This document shows positions 1 through 7,102 of a stretch of DNA of 19,299 nt, in pieces. A model generated the notes under the pieces. It had not been told where the DNA came from, made no database searches, and saw only the letters and a list, made by a program, of their open reading frames with translations. Location: NCBI GenBank assembly GCA_026421105.1, contig JAPKDI010000006.1, forward strand, positions 1 through 19,299. The letters are read 5' to 3'. The translations under genes were made by a program, and so were the position numbers. How positions within the stretch are numbered: the stretch's first letter is position 1; each line of letters opens with the position of its first letter. This DNA comes from Alphaproteobacteria bacterium (GTDB lineage Bacteria; Pseudomonadota; Alphaproteobacteria; SHVP01).

Positions 1-190
1 CCTACCCCACGAACACGTTACCGCTCACGGTAAAAAACTGTTGGGCAACTCGTTGAAAGTACTGCCTAGTACCCACACGTCGCCCCCGGTAGGCTGCAAG
101 CATAGCGACCTCAATTGGTGTACCGATGGTAGAGCCTAGTCATGATGGCGTCGGATCCCGGCAGCCAGTTCTTAAAAGTTTTTAGGCACC
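1..190. other. Left-edge non-coding stretch upstream of the transporter gene
   Basis: No convincing coding region is seen on either strand. It contains two CTAG-bearing segments (CTAG at 66-69 and 136-139) and an A/T-rich stretch at about 171-185 directly before the TTG start at 191. A BamHI-like GGATCC lies at about 152-157. The promoter of the transporter gene presumably sits here, but no clear -35/-10 pair can be assigned. Confidence 0.4.
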
Positions 191-1561
191 TTGAGTTCGA
201 CTGTGAGAGCAAGCGAAAGTGAAGGCGCCAAGACACCGCTTCGGCTGACCACGCTCGCAGCCTATGGGCTGCCGAGCCTGCCGACCACAATCCTGACGTT
301 TCCACTCTTTGTCCTGCTCCCGACTTTTTACGCCCAAGACCTCGGCCTCGGCCTCGGCCTCGTCGGCGTCATTCTTCTGGGCTCCCGTATTTGGGACGCC
401 GTGTCCGATCCCCTAGTCGGCGTTCTTAGCGACCACATCAATACCCCTTGGGGGCGGCGAAGGCCTTGGATGGTGGCGGGCACACCGATCGCACTGGTCA
501 GCTTGTGGTTCCTTTTGGTGCCAGGCGAAGGGGTTGGTGGTCAGTACCTCTTGGGCTGGACTATTGCGCTCTACATCGGCGGCACGATGATTCTCATTCC
601 GTACAACGCTTGGGGCGCGGAGATTTCCGGGCACTACCATGAACGGACACGCGTTACGTCGTTCCGAGAGATTTTTGTGTTGGCCGGCGGCATTACGGCG
701 GCCGTACTAGTTGCAGTCTTGCAAAGTGACCGCGCCGAAGCGCTCCGGATCACGGCAATCATTGTGATCGTCACGTTGCCCATCGCGGTGGGCTTTGCAG
801 TGCTCTTGGTGCCGGACCGCCCCACCTCACTCGAGCAACGCCTCACTTTTGCACGGGCGCGTGCAGCGGTACAAAGCAATAAGCCGTTTCAACGCCTGGT
901 CGCAGCCTTCTTTCTAAACAGCGTCGCAAATGGCTTCCCAATCACGCTCTTCTTGCTTTTCGTGCAGCACAATCTCCGTGCAGACGACACGATGTTGAGT
1001 TTGATCCTGGCCACCTACTTCGTCATGGCGCTCGTTAGCGTGCCGTTTTGGCTGCATCTCACTAAGCGCTATGGAAAGCATCGTGTGTGGGTGGCCGCGA
1101 TGATTTTAGTCTGCTGCTTCTTTATTTGGGTGCCGCTGTTGGGCGAGGGTGATGCCTGGTGGTTACTGATCATCTCGCTCTTTACCGGATTTGGTCTTGG
1201 TGCGGACCTCGTCCTGCCACCGGCGATGCAGGCCGATGTTGTTGATTTGGATGAACTGCGACACCGGGAAAAACGCACAGGCATCTTCTTTGCGGTTTGG
1301 TCGATCGCACTCAAGCTTTCGCTGGCGCTCGCCGCCGGCATCGCGTTCCCAATACTCGAGTTCGTCGATTTTCAGCGCGACGTCGGCGACAACCTTCCCG
1401 GAGCGCTCCTGACCCTTGCGATTCTCTACGCGATTGTGCCGGTGGTCTTTAAGTTGGCCGCCATCGCGTTGGTTTGGGGTTTTCCCCTTACCGCCGCCAA
1501 ACAAGCGCAGATTCGTCGCCTGATTGCCGCCAAGGACCGACGGCGCACCGCCGCAGCCTAG
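191..1561 (+). CDS. MFS transporter, GPH (MelB-like cation:glycoside symporter) family
   Basis: A 456-residue polytopic inner-membrane protein of the length and hydrophobic pattern of the 12-helix glycoside-pentoside-hexuronide:cation symporters. The first helix is followed by the family hallmark SRIWDAVSDPLVGVLSDH (about residues 65-82) and then by PWGRRRPW, the basic loop between helices 2 and 3. The C-terminus is basic and cytoplasmic. The start is a TTG with a weak TAGG Shine-Dalgarno four bases upstream; an in-frame GTG at 203 is the alternative. Relatives of this gene lie in singlet-oxygen (RpoE-ChrR) regulons of Rhodobacter-type bacteria beside cfa-like, DUF1365 and flavoprotein genes, as here. 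The substrate is unknown, and a sugar is not implied. A (CTCGGC)-type hexamer repeat at about 341-361 encodes LGLGLGL. The gene ends six bases before the stop of the convergent NTF2-like gene. Confidence 0.85.
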   Translation: MSSTVRASESEGAKTPLRLTTLAAYGLPSLPTTILTFPLFVLLPTFYAQDLGLGLGLVGVILLGSRIWDAVSDPLVGVLSDHINTPWGRRRPWMVAGTPIALVSLWFLLVPGEGVGGQYLLGWTIALYIGGTMILIPYNAWGAEISGHYHERTRVTSFREIFVLAGGITAAVLVAVLQSDRAEALRITAIIVIVTLPIAVGFAVLLVPDRPTSLEQRLTFARARAAVQSNKPFQRLVAAFFLNSVANGFPITLFLLFVQHNLRADDTMLSLILATYFVMALVSVPFWLHLTKRYGKHRVWVAAMILVCCFFIWVPLLGEGDAWWLLIISLFTGFGLGADLVLPPAMQADVVDLDELRHREKRTGIFFAVWSIALKLSLALAAGIAFPILEFVDFQRDVGDNLPGALLTLAILYAIVPVVFKLAAIALVWGFPLTAAKQAQIRRLIAAKDRRRTAAA

Positions 1562-1567
1562 CCTAAT

Positions 1568-1999
1568 TTAGAGCGCGAGGCGCCGGCGGATTATGCGCAA
1601 CACGCTCCCCAACAACGGCACATGCTCGTAGAGCTGAGATGCGGCATCCCAATGGTCGAGGTGCGCGGCCACCTTTCCGGACTGGTCAAAATGGACTTCG
1701 GTCATGCCCTCAATCGAGAAAGATTTGCCGTTCTTCTTGCTCTTGAAGCGAAAGACCCAACGCAGATAACTGTTCGAACCAGATAACGCGTTGTCGACTA
1801 CCTCGAACGTCGGCTCGGCCACCTCTTCGAACATTTTGGAAAAGATGCGCACGATCTGGTCTTGCCCCCGCACATCGTTGAAGGGATCGCGGAAACGCAC
1901 ATCGACAGCGCACAGGTCTCTCAGTTCGTCTAGGTTGCCAGGTGCAATTCGTTTGAAATAGGACGCGTATGCCGCGGCCTTCGCCCCAATATCTGTCAT
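1568..1999 (-). CDS. NTF2-like / SnoaL-like small protein
   Basis: A 143-residue cytoplasmic protein with the NTF2/SnoaL pattern: an N-terminal helix (YASYFKRIAPGNLDELRDL), the segment DVRFRDPFNDVRG typical of the first strand and cone opening, then alternating strands ending in an AAHLDHWDAA motif close to the HxDxWD/xxH signature of SnoaL-like folds. Such folds serve as isomerases, cyclases, hydrolases or simple ligand binders, so the reaction cannot be named. Its ATG overlaps the TGA of the upstream DUF6134-like gene (ATGA), which implies translational coupling in a two-gene minus-strand operon. NTF2-like genes recur in ChrR-type lipid-stress clusters, so a lipid or oxidised-acyl ligand is a reasonable guess only. 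Confidence 0.8.
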   Translation of the reverse strand: MTDIGAKAAAYASYFKRIAPGNLDELRDLCAVDVRFRDPFNDVRGQDQIVRIFSKMFEEVAEPTFEVVDNALSGSNSYLRWVFRFKSKKNGKSFSIEGMTEVHFDQSGKVAAHLDHWDAASQLYEHVPLLGSVLRIIRRRLAL

Positions 2000-2706
2000 T
2001 CAGCTTCTGTCAGGCTCGTGCCCGTGTATCCGTCGGTGAGGACATATTCAATGTCAGCGCCTCGTGCTAGAAACGCCAACTTCACCCACTCTCCTCCGGG
2101 CGTGTACCAAACAGTCTGGTTGAGATCGCCGGTGACGTCATAGCGTCGTGCCTCGATCGACTGGCCATTTGCCAGGACCACCGGCTCGATGTCGCCCTCC
2201 TCCAAATCGATTTCGAGCAAGATGCCGCGCTGCGTGTCGAACCAGCGCAAATTCTTGAGAATCTCAGAGTTCCAATAACTCGTGGGAATGATCGCAGTCG
2301 TCAGGACCCTCTTTTCCGCAAGTGTCTGCACGTGGAACCCATCCGCCCTTTTTTCCGCACGAACCTCAAATGGTTTCCCATTGTCATCGGTATCGGTGGT
2401 GACCGACACTAGTCGGCCGCCCCGCCACACTTCACGGTTCGTGTGACCGTAGCGAAACACAGTTAAGAAACCGATTTTGACCAGAAGGCTTACCTCGATG
2501 TCGACGTGGGTTTCGCCGTCGACTTCGCGAAAGGTGATGATATGCCGCCCGATCAGCTTGTCGCCTCGCATGATGTCAAACGCGAGTTTGCCCTCATAGG
2601 GCTCCTTGCTCATGGTCGGCGACGCGAGCAAGAAGATACCGGCGATCAATACGGTGGCGCTGAGTAGTCCCCATGGCGGTATCGATAATCCCAGCAACCG
2701 GCGCAT
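1996..2706 (-). CDS. DUF6134-like exported protein
   Basis: A 236-residue protein with a cleavable signal or single N-terminal membrane anchor (RR at 2-3, hydrophobic core about residues 8-28, then ASPTMSKEP), so probably periplasmic. The mature part has the features I recall for DUF6134 proteins: KLAFDIMRGDKLIGRH near the start, a central VFRYGHTNREVWRGGRLVS, PTSYWN at about residue 142, DTQRG, and ARRYDVTGDL followed by WYTPGGEWVKL. The function is unknown; the repeated strand pattern suggests a lipid- or envelope-binding beta fold like DUF3108. It is the first gene of a pair with the NTF2-like gene and is divergent from the SDR gene across 78 bases. The ATG is preceded by AAAGGA (about 11 bases upstream), a usable ribosome site. 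Confidence 0.75.
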   Translation of the reverse strand: MRRLLGLSIPPWGLLSATVLIAGIFLLASPTMSKEPYEGKLAFDIMRGDKLIGRHIITFREVDGETHVDIEVSLLVKIGFLTVFRYGHTNREVWRGGRLVSVTTDTDDNGKPFEVRAEKRADGFHVQTLAEKRVLTTAIIPTSYWNSEILKNLRWFDTQRGILLEIDLEEGDIEPVVLANGQSIEARRYDVTGDLNQTVWYTPGGEWVKLAFLARGADIEYVLTDGYTGTSLTEAE

Positions 2707-2784
2707 CGTTCCTTTATCCTTTCGATCCTAGCGTTCGTAGCTTGTCAAAATAGTAACCCACGAAAGAGCTGTATAGAGGCATTT
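2707..2784. promoter_or_regulatory. Shared divergent promoter region with CGATCYTAGCG motif
   Basis: This 78-base gap must hold the promoters of both the DUF6134-like gene (leftward) and the SDR gene (rightward). It contains CGATCCTAGCG at 2723-2733. An almost identical element, CGATCTTAGCG, is found on the minus strand at 7078-7088 upstream of the flavoprotein operon. A GATCC core resembles the -35 element I recall for ECF11 (RpoE-ChrR) promoters (TGATCC). No confident -10 partner could be placed, so assignment to that sigma factor is only a suggestion. Confidence 0.4.
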
Positions 2785-3564
2785 ATGGCGGAACAGCGCT
2801 TTAGAAAAGCTTGGGTCGTTGGTGCAAGCACCGGCATTGGGCGGGCCCTAACCCTCGAGTTGGCAAAACAGGGTGTTGATGTTGTGGCGAGCGCGCGCGG
2901 CTCGGCGGCACTGGCGGAAGTCGTCGCTACGGGCGCCGCTCTGCCAGGATCAATCCAAGCGTTGGCGTTTGACGTTACAGATAACAATGCAACTGGCACG
3001 GCGCATCACGACGCCACCACCCTGCTGGGCCAAATCGATTTGTGTGTTTCGTGTGCCGGCACGTACACGCCGTTTGGCGCTCAAGATTTTAGCGCGGAAA
3101 CGTTCCGACGGATGGTTGAGGTCAATCTTATGGGCAGCGTCCATGTGCTCGAAGCCGCAATGCCCGACATGATCGCGCGCGGGTCCGGTCACATTGCTGT
3201 TGTCTCCTCGGTCGCCGGCTACCGTGGCTTACCCGCAGCGTCAGCATATGGCGCAACGAAGGCTGCCCTCATTAATATGTGCGAGTCGCTCAAGTTCGAT
3301 CTCGATCAAGCTGGGGTCAAACTGCAGTTGGTTGATCCGGGATTCGTTGAAACGCCACTTACCGCGCTGAACGATTTTAAGATGCCGTTTTTGATGAAAG
3401 CAGACGCTGCGGCAAAGGCCTTCTACCGCGGGCTGTTGTCAGACCAATTCGAGATCACATTCCCGAAACGCTTTGCCTGGCAGTTAAAGCTCTTGCGCTG
3501 CCTGCCGTACGCCGCATATTTCCCTCTGGTCCGGCGCTCGACCAAACGCCTGTCTAAGACTTGA
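2785..3564 (+). CDS. SDR family NAD(P)-dependent oxidoreductase
   Basis: A 259-residue classical short-chain dehydrogenase. The cofactor motif GASTGIG is at residues 13-19, a CAG triplet replaces the usual NNAG at about 90-92, the structural Asn is in VEVNLMG (N114), the catalytic serine is in VVSSVAG (S141/S142) and YGATK gives Tyr155 and Lys159. The proline-glycine motif follows as DPGFVETPL. It should therefore be an active NAD(P)-linked alcohol/ketone oxidoreductase, probably cytoplasmic. The last ~30 residues are basic and may touch membrane. SDRs of this type sit in singlet-oxygen lipid clusters beside the cfa-like gene, which points to a hydroxy- or keto-acyl substrate (inference). The 3' end overlaps the convergent methyltransferase gene by 11 bases, so the two mRNAs are complementary at their ends. 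Confidence 0.88.
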   Translation: MAEQRFRKAWVVGASTGIGRALTLELAKQGVDVVASARGSAALAEVVATGAALPGSIQALAFDVTDNNATGTAHHDATTLLGQIDLCVSCAGTYTPFGAQDFSAETFRRMVEVNLMGSVHVLEAAMPDMIARGSGHIAVVSSVAGYRGLPAASAYGATKAALINMCESLKFDLDQAGVKLQLVDPGFVETPLTALNDFKMPFLMKADAAAKAFYRGLLSDQFEITFPKRFAWQLKLLRCLPYAAYFPLVRRSTKRLSKT

Positions 3565-4759
3565 CCAAAGCGATCTGCAATACGTCGATGCCGCGGGCCC
3601 GAAAGCTCCCCTCGCAACTCGCGAGATAGAACACCCAAAGCCGGCGAAAGCGTTCATCAAAACCCATGGTGCGAATACGCGGCCATGCTGCGAGAAATTT
3701 TTCGCGCCACTCCTCCAATGTTCGGGCGTAGTGTGCTGCAAATCCGTCATCTTGGAGCCACTTAAGCCCGACACGATGTGCATGTTCGCGCAACGCGCCC
3801 CGGCACGGCAACATGCCGCCCGGGAAGATGTACGTTTGAATGAAGTCAGCTCGGCGCCGGTAATGGGCAAAATTCTCATCCCGCGTTGTAATCGCTTGAA
3901 TCGCAACGCGACCACCACGGCGAACACAGCGCGCAATCTGATCGAAATATATCGGCCAATAGGTTTCACCCACCGCTTCAATCATCTCGATCGATACCAC
4001 ATGGTCGAACGTGTCTTCGACGTCACGATAGTCGCATAGGCGTATCTCGACTAGGTCCGACAATCCGGCACGGGCAATCCTCTGCTCGGAAAATTCAAAC
4101 TGCGCGGGCGAAATGGTGATGCCCGTGACCGCGACACCACGGCGTGCGGCAAACTCTGCAAAGCCGCCCCAACCACACCCGATCTCCAGAATCCGTTCGC
4201 CTGGCTTGGCGGCAACCAATTCAAGCAACCTTGCGTACTTCGACGACTGCGCGTCTTCCAGACTTTTGCCGTCTTCCGGGTAGACCGCCGACGAATAGGT
4301 CATAGAGGGGTCCAACCATTGGGCGTAGAAGTCGTTTCCAAGATCGTAATGGGCAGCGATGTTGCGACGGCTTCCGGTCTTGGTGTTGCTGCGCCAATTG
4401 TGCCGAATGCGATCAGCGACACGTTGCCAGAACGTACCCACCCGGCGATTGACCGCGTTGCGGGTCACCAACTCGACAAAGGTCGGGAGGTCTGGGCTTT
4501 CCCAATCGCCATCAAGGTAAGCTTCGGCAAAGCCAAGACTGCCGCGAAAAACCAAACGCCGAACCGCGCGCCATCGCCGCAAGACAATGGTGCCCTCTGG
4601 GCCGGCCGCAGCTCCGCGGATCGTACCCGTGGCACCGCTCGGGAGAGCGTAATTCAAGCTGCCGTATCGAAATCCGCGCTGAAAGCCCCGCACGAACCGA
4701 CGATAGATCCATGGAATCCCGTCCGTATCTGCGCTCCTAGTGGTATCATTCATGGGCAT
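3554..4759 (-). CDS. Cyclopropane-fatty-acyl-phospholipid synthase family SAM methyltransferase, non-canonical subgroup
   Basis: About 401 residues, the usual length for the Cfa family. An N-terminal lipid-binding domain (GFAEAYLDGDWESPDL) is followed by HYDLGNDFY, the SAM motif ILEIGCGWGGFAEFAA and the downstream TYIFPGGMLP; the C-terminus FRARGIDVLQIALVK is also typical. By alignment from memory to E. coli CFA synthase, two bicarbonate-site positions differ: YSSAVY where Cys139 stands in YSCAYW, and IQAIT where His266 stands in LLHTI. The enzyme probably methylates an unsaturated acyl chain in intact phospholipid but need not make a cyclopropane. It is the last gene of the operon flavoprotein > DUF1365 > this gene, about 20 bases after DUF1365. 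Starts clustered here are TTG 4762, ATG 4759 and ATG 4753; I chose 4759. Confidence 0.85.
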   Translation of the reverse strand: MPMNDTTRSADTDGIPWIYRRFVRGFQRGFRYGSLNYALPSGATGTIRGAAAGPEGTIVLRRWRAVRRLVFRGSLGFAEAYLDGDWESPDLPTFVELVTRNAVNRRVGTFWQRVADRIRHNWRSNTKTGSRRNIAAHYDLGNDFYAQWLDPSMTYSSAVYPEDGKSLEDAQSSKYARLLELVAAKPGERILEIGCGWGGFAEFAARRGVAVTGITISPAQFEFSEQRIARAGLSDLVEIRLCDYRDVEDTFDHVVSIEMIEAVGETYWPIYFDQIARCVRRGGRVAIQAITTRDENFAHYRRRADFIQTYIFPGGMLPCRGALREHAHRVGLKWLQDDGFAAHYARTLEEWREKFLAAWPRIRTMGFDERFRRLWVFYLASCEGSFRARGIDVLQIALVKS

Positions 4760-4779
4760 CAAAACCGCGGTTCTTTTTA

Positions 4780-5628
4780 TCAGCGAGCAGCTGCGCCGAA
4801 TTCGGGCGTTTGATTTGTCGAGTGATTGTCGACCTCTAGCCCCGCTGTATCAATGGGGCCCTGAAACGATACTTCGCAGGGCGGCCGTTCAGGACGTTTT
4901 GCGACCGGGACGCCCTTTCGCCAAAGCCGAAGAGCCTCCCAATGGATCGCAGCAATGACCTTCAGCGTCATCAAAGGATGGCTTAAAACTGCGCGAACCA
5001 GGGCAACGTTGGAGAGCGCTTGGCGGTGACCATCAAACGTCGCAACTAGAACCTCACCCTCACAATCGAATTCTCGGATGCCGATAGCGTAGCGTTCGCC
5101 CGGCGGGTGCACTTTGAAGTCATATCTATGATCAACGGGATTGAAGGGCGAGACAAAAAGCTTCTTCGCACAAGACTGATGGATTGGCCCTGCTTCAGCC
5201 GCCGGTGAGACCGGCAAGAGATAGGTGTGGCGATCACCAAACGTGTTGCTAACCTCATGCAAAATTGCCTCAAGAGTGCCGTCGTTCGTGTAGCAGTAGT
5301 AAACACTCAAAGGATTGAAGACGTATCCCCATAAGCGCGGGTAGCACTGGATGAAGATCGGGCCGTCTGCCACAAATCCAGCCCGTTTCAGATGGGTGCG
5401 CACCCAACCATTCAGATCACCTGCCCCGTCGCCATGATCTCGCTCGTGAAAGCTCAACACATTAAAACGATTGATCGAGAAAAAGCGCAGCGCCTTCGCG
5501 CGCACCTCCAGTGCATCGAGCTCAATAAAGAGCGAAAAGACACGGTAGACGAATTTGTGCCGAACGGGCTTGAGCCGAGCATGCATCACTTTGCCGACAT
5601 AGAAGCAAGACTCGGGAACCCTGGTCAT
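4780..5628 (-). CDS. DUF1365 family protein
   Basis: A 282-residue protein with the DUF1365 layout: SCFYVGKVMHARLKPVRHKFVYRVFSLFIELD at the N-terminus, FNVLSFHERDHGDG, then YPRLWGYVFNPLSVYYCY, LHEVSNTFGDRHTYLLP and the C-terminal half LFVSPFNPVDHRYDF. The biochemical role is not established. It is a very common neighbour of the Cfa-like methyltransferase and the amine-oxidase-like flavoprotein in bacteria. Its ATG overlaps the TGA of the flavoprotein gene (ATGA at 5625-5628), so the two are translationally coupled. The co-occurrence suggests one step, or an accessory factor, in modification of phospholipid acyl chains. Length and motifs look complete. Confidence 0.88.
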   Translation of the reverse strand: MTRVPESCFYVGKVMHARLKPVRHKFVYRVFSLFIELDALEVRAKALRFFSINRFNVLSFHERDHGDGAGDLNGWVRTHLKRAGFVADGPIFIQCYPRLWGYVFNPLSVYYCYTNDGTLEAILHEVSNTFGDRHTYLLPVSPAAEAGPIHQSCAKKLFVSPFNPVDHRYDFKVHPPGERYAIGIREFDCEGEVLVATFDGHRQALSNVALVRAVLSHPLMTLKVIAAIHWEALRLWRKGVPVAKRPERPPCEVSFQGPIDTAGLEVDNHSTNQTPEFGAAAR

Positions 5629-6968
5629 GCGGCAGCCGATTCGAAGATTCTGAAAGGTTCGCTATCGATGGCGGCCCACGGTGTTTCGGCACCCAGCGAC
5701 CGGGCAACACGGATACCCGACTTGAATGCATCTTCGTGAATTCCAAAGCCGCAGTAGGCGCCGCAAAACCACGTTTTGCGGGCGCCCTGGATCGATGAGA
5801 GGGCATTCTGCGCCCCAGGAGTATCGCGAGAGAACATCGGATGTTCGTATTCGAAACGGCCGAGAACGCGCTCCGATTGTGGTTCCACCCAGGGATTCAG
5901 CGACGAGAACACAGTTGCGCTTGGATCGATGTTCTGCAAACGATTCATCCAATACGTGACCGGCACGGGCCGGCTCGGGTTCATGCCCGTGCGCGCTTGA
6001 TAATTCCAACTGGACCAAGCGGCCTTCCTCTTAGGCATTTGAGTCTCGTCTTGGTGTAAAATCACTTCACTTCGGGCGTAGGGAAATGCCGCGAGCGCCT
6101 GTTGCTCGGCGGCGTCACGATCATCACCCAAAATGTTCAAAGTCTGATCCGCATGAGTCGCAAACACGACCTCGTCAAACCCTTGCTCGTCGGCAGCCGT
6201 TATTACCGTTACACCACTGGGCATCCGTCGCACCGAACGAACCGGCACGCCGAGGCGAATAACACCCGAAAAATCTGCGGCTAGTCTCGAAACATAAGCG
6301 CGACTACCGTCCTTTACGGTGCGCCACTTTGGTCGATCGCGAAAACGCAACAACCCGTGCTCATCGTAAAACCGGATAAAACTTGCGGCGTCGAATTCGA
6401 GAATTTGGTCCACGGGAGTGGACCAAATCGCCGACGCCATGGGAAGGATATGCAAGTACCAATAGGTCTTCGAGTACCCGCCTTGCTCAAGAAGCGCGCG
6501 CACCGAAAAATCTCGCGCGATACCGCCTTCTAACACTCGCGAGGCATGACGGTAGAACCGGACGATATCGACCAGCATGCGCAGGAACTGCGGTCTCAAC
6601 AGGTTGGCAGGTTGGCAGAACGGGCCGCCAGGCAACGGGCTCGCGTATTCAAACTTGCCGCCATCGAGCGATACCGAAAACGACATGTCACTCGGCTCAG
6701 TCGGTACAGCCAGTGTCTCGAACAATTTGACCAGGTTCGGATAGTTGACGTCGTTGTAAACGATGAAACCGGTGTCGACCGCGATCGACCGGGCACCAAT
6801 CTGGACATCTACAGTATGACTATGACCGCCGAGACACGGCGCCGCTTCGTATAGCGTGACCTGATGTTGCTTGGACAACAACCACGCACAGCCGAGGCCT
6901 GCGATGCCGGCGCCCACCACGGCGATGCGGCGACCGCTGGAATGTCGGGACGGAGCAGAAATCTTCAA
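5625..6968 (-). CDS. FAD-dependent amine-oxidase-like oxidoreductase (RSP_1091-like)
   Basis: A 447-residue flavoprotein beginning with a Rossmann motif VVGAGIAGLG (Gly19, Gly21, Gly24, acidic Glu41), then GGHSHTV, VDTGFIVYN and PNLVKLF, signatures of the NAD(P)-binding/amine oxidase group next to cfa genes. The C-terminal half has VFATHADQTLNIL, NPWVEP and FCGAYCGFGIHEDAFKSG (second FAD-contact region). In Rhodobacter sphaeroides the equivalent gene lies in the RpoE-controlled operon and has been linked to singlet-oxygen signalling and furan fatty acid metabolism (recalled, not checked). The start is TTG 6968 because a perfect GGAGG (minus strand, 6977-6981) lies eight bases before it and no ATG is available. 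It is the first gene of the three-gene operon. Confidence 0.88.
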   Translation of the reverse strand: MKISAPSRHSSGRRIAVVGAGIAGLGCAWLLSKQHQVTLYEAAPCLGGHSHTVDVQIGARSIAVDTGFIVYNDVNYPNLVKLFETLAVPTEPSDMSFSVSLDGGKFEYASPLPGGPFCQPANLLRPQFLRMLVDIVRFYRHASRVLEGGIARDFSVRALLEQGGYSKTYWYLHILPMASAIWSTPVDQILEFDAASFIRFYDEHGLLRFRDRPKWRTVKDGSRAYVSRLAADFSGVIRLGVPVRSVRRMPSGVTVITAADEQGFDEVVFATHADQTLNILGDDRDAAEQQALAAFPYARSEVILHQDETQMPKRKAAWSSWNYQARTGMNPSRPVPVTYWMNRLQNIDPSATVFSSLNPWVEPQSERVLGRFEYEHPMFSRDTPGAQNALSSIQGARKTWFCGAYCGFGIHEDAFKSGIRVARSLGAETPWAAIDSEPFRIFESAAA

Positions 6969-7102
6969 ATCGTCAACCTCCGACTGGGGTTCTAGCGGTC
7001 GAGGCCTATGTCCTCAACCGCCAAATTGAATACTCAGCACCCAGCAAAGCGGATGCCGGGGCGGGGAACTTAAGTCCCGCTAAGATCGCCAGTGGAGGCA
7101 GC
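6969..7102. promoter_or_regulatory. Divergent regulatory region with palindrome and CGATCTTAGCG motif
   Basis: The region between the flavoprotein operon and the plsB-like pseudogene. It holds a near-palindrome at 7061-7080 (arms GCGGG and CCCGC around the self-complementary core ACTTAAGT). On the minus strand it holds CGATCTTAGCG at 7078-7088, matching 2723-2733 in 10 of 11 bases. A CTAG lies at 6992-6995, 24 bases before the TTG start of the flavoprotein gene. These are candidate operator or promoter parts. No standard -35/-10 pair was recognised. Confidence 0.4.

Noticed and set aside
2724..2760. Full ECF11 (RpoE-ChrR) promoter in the divergent region
   Set aside because: Only the GATCC half resembles the recalled -35; no properly spaced -10 could be fixed, so it is left as a motif and not called a promoter.
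4319..4813. A 164-codon plus-strand open frame opposite the Cfa-like gene
   Set aside because: Shadow of the methyltransferase coding strand, with no recognisable motif.
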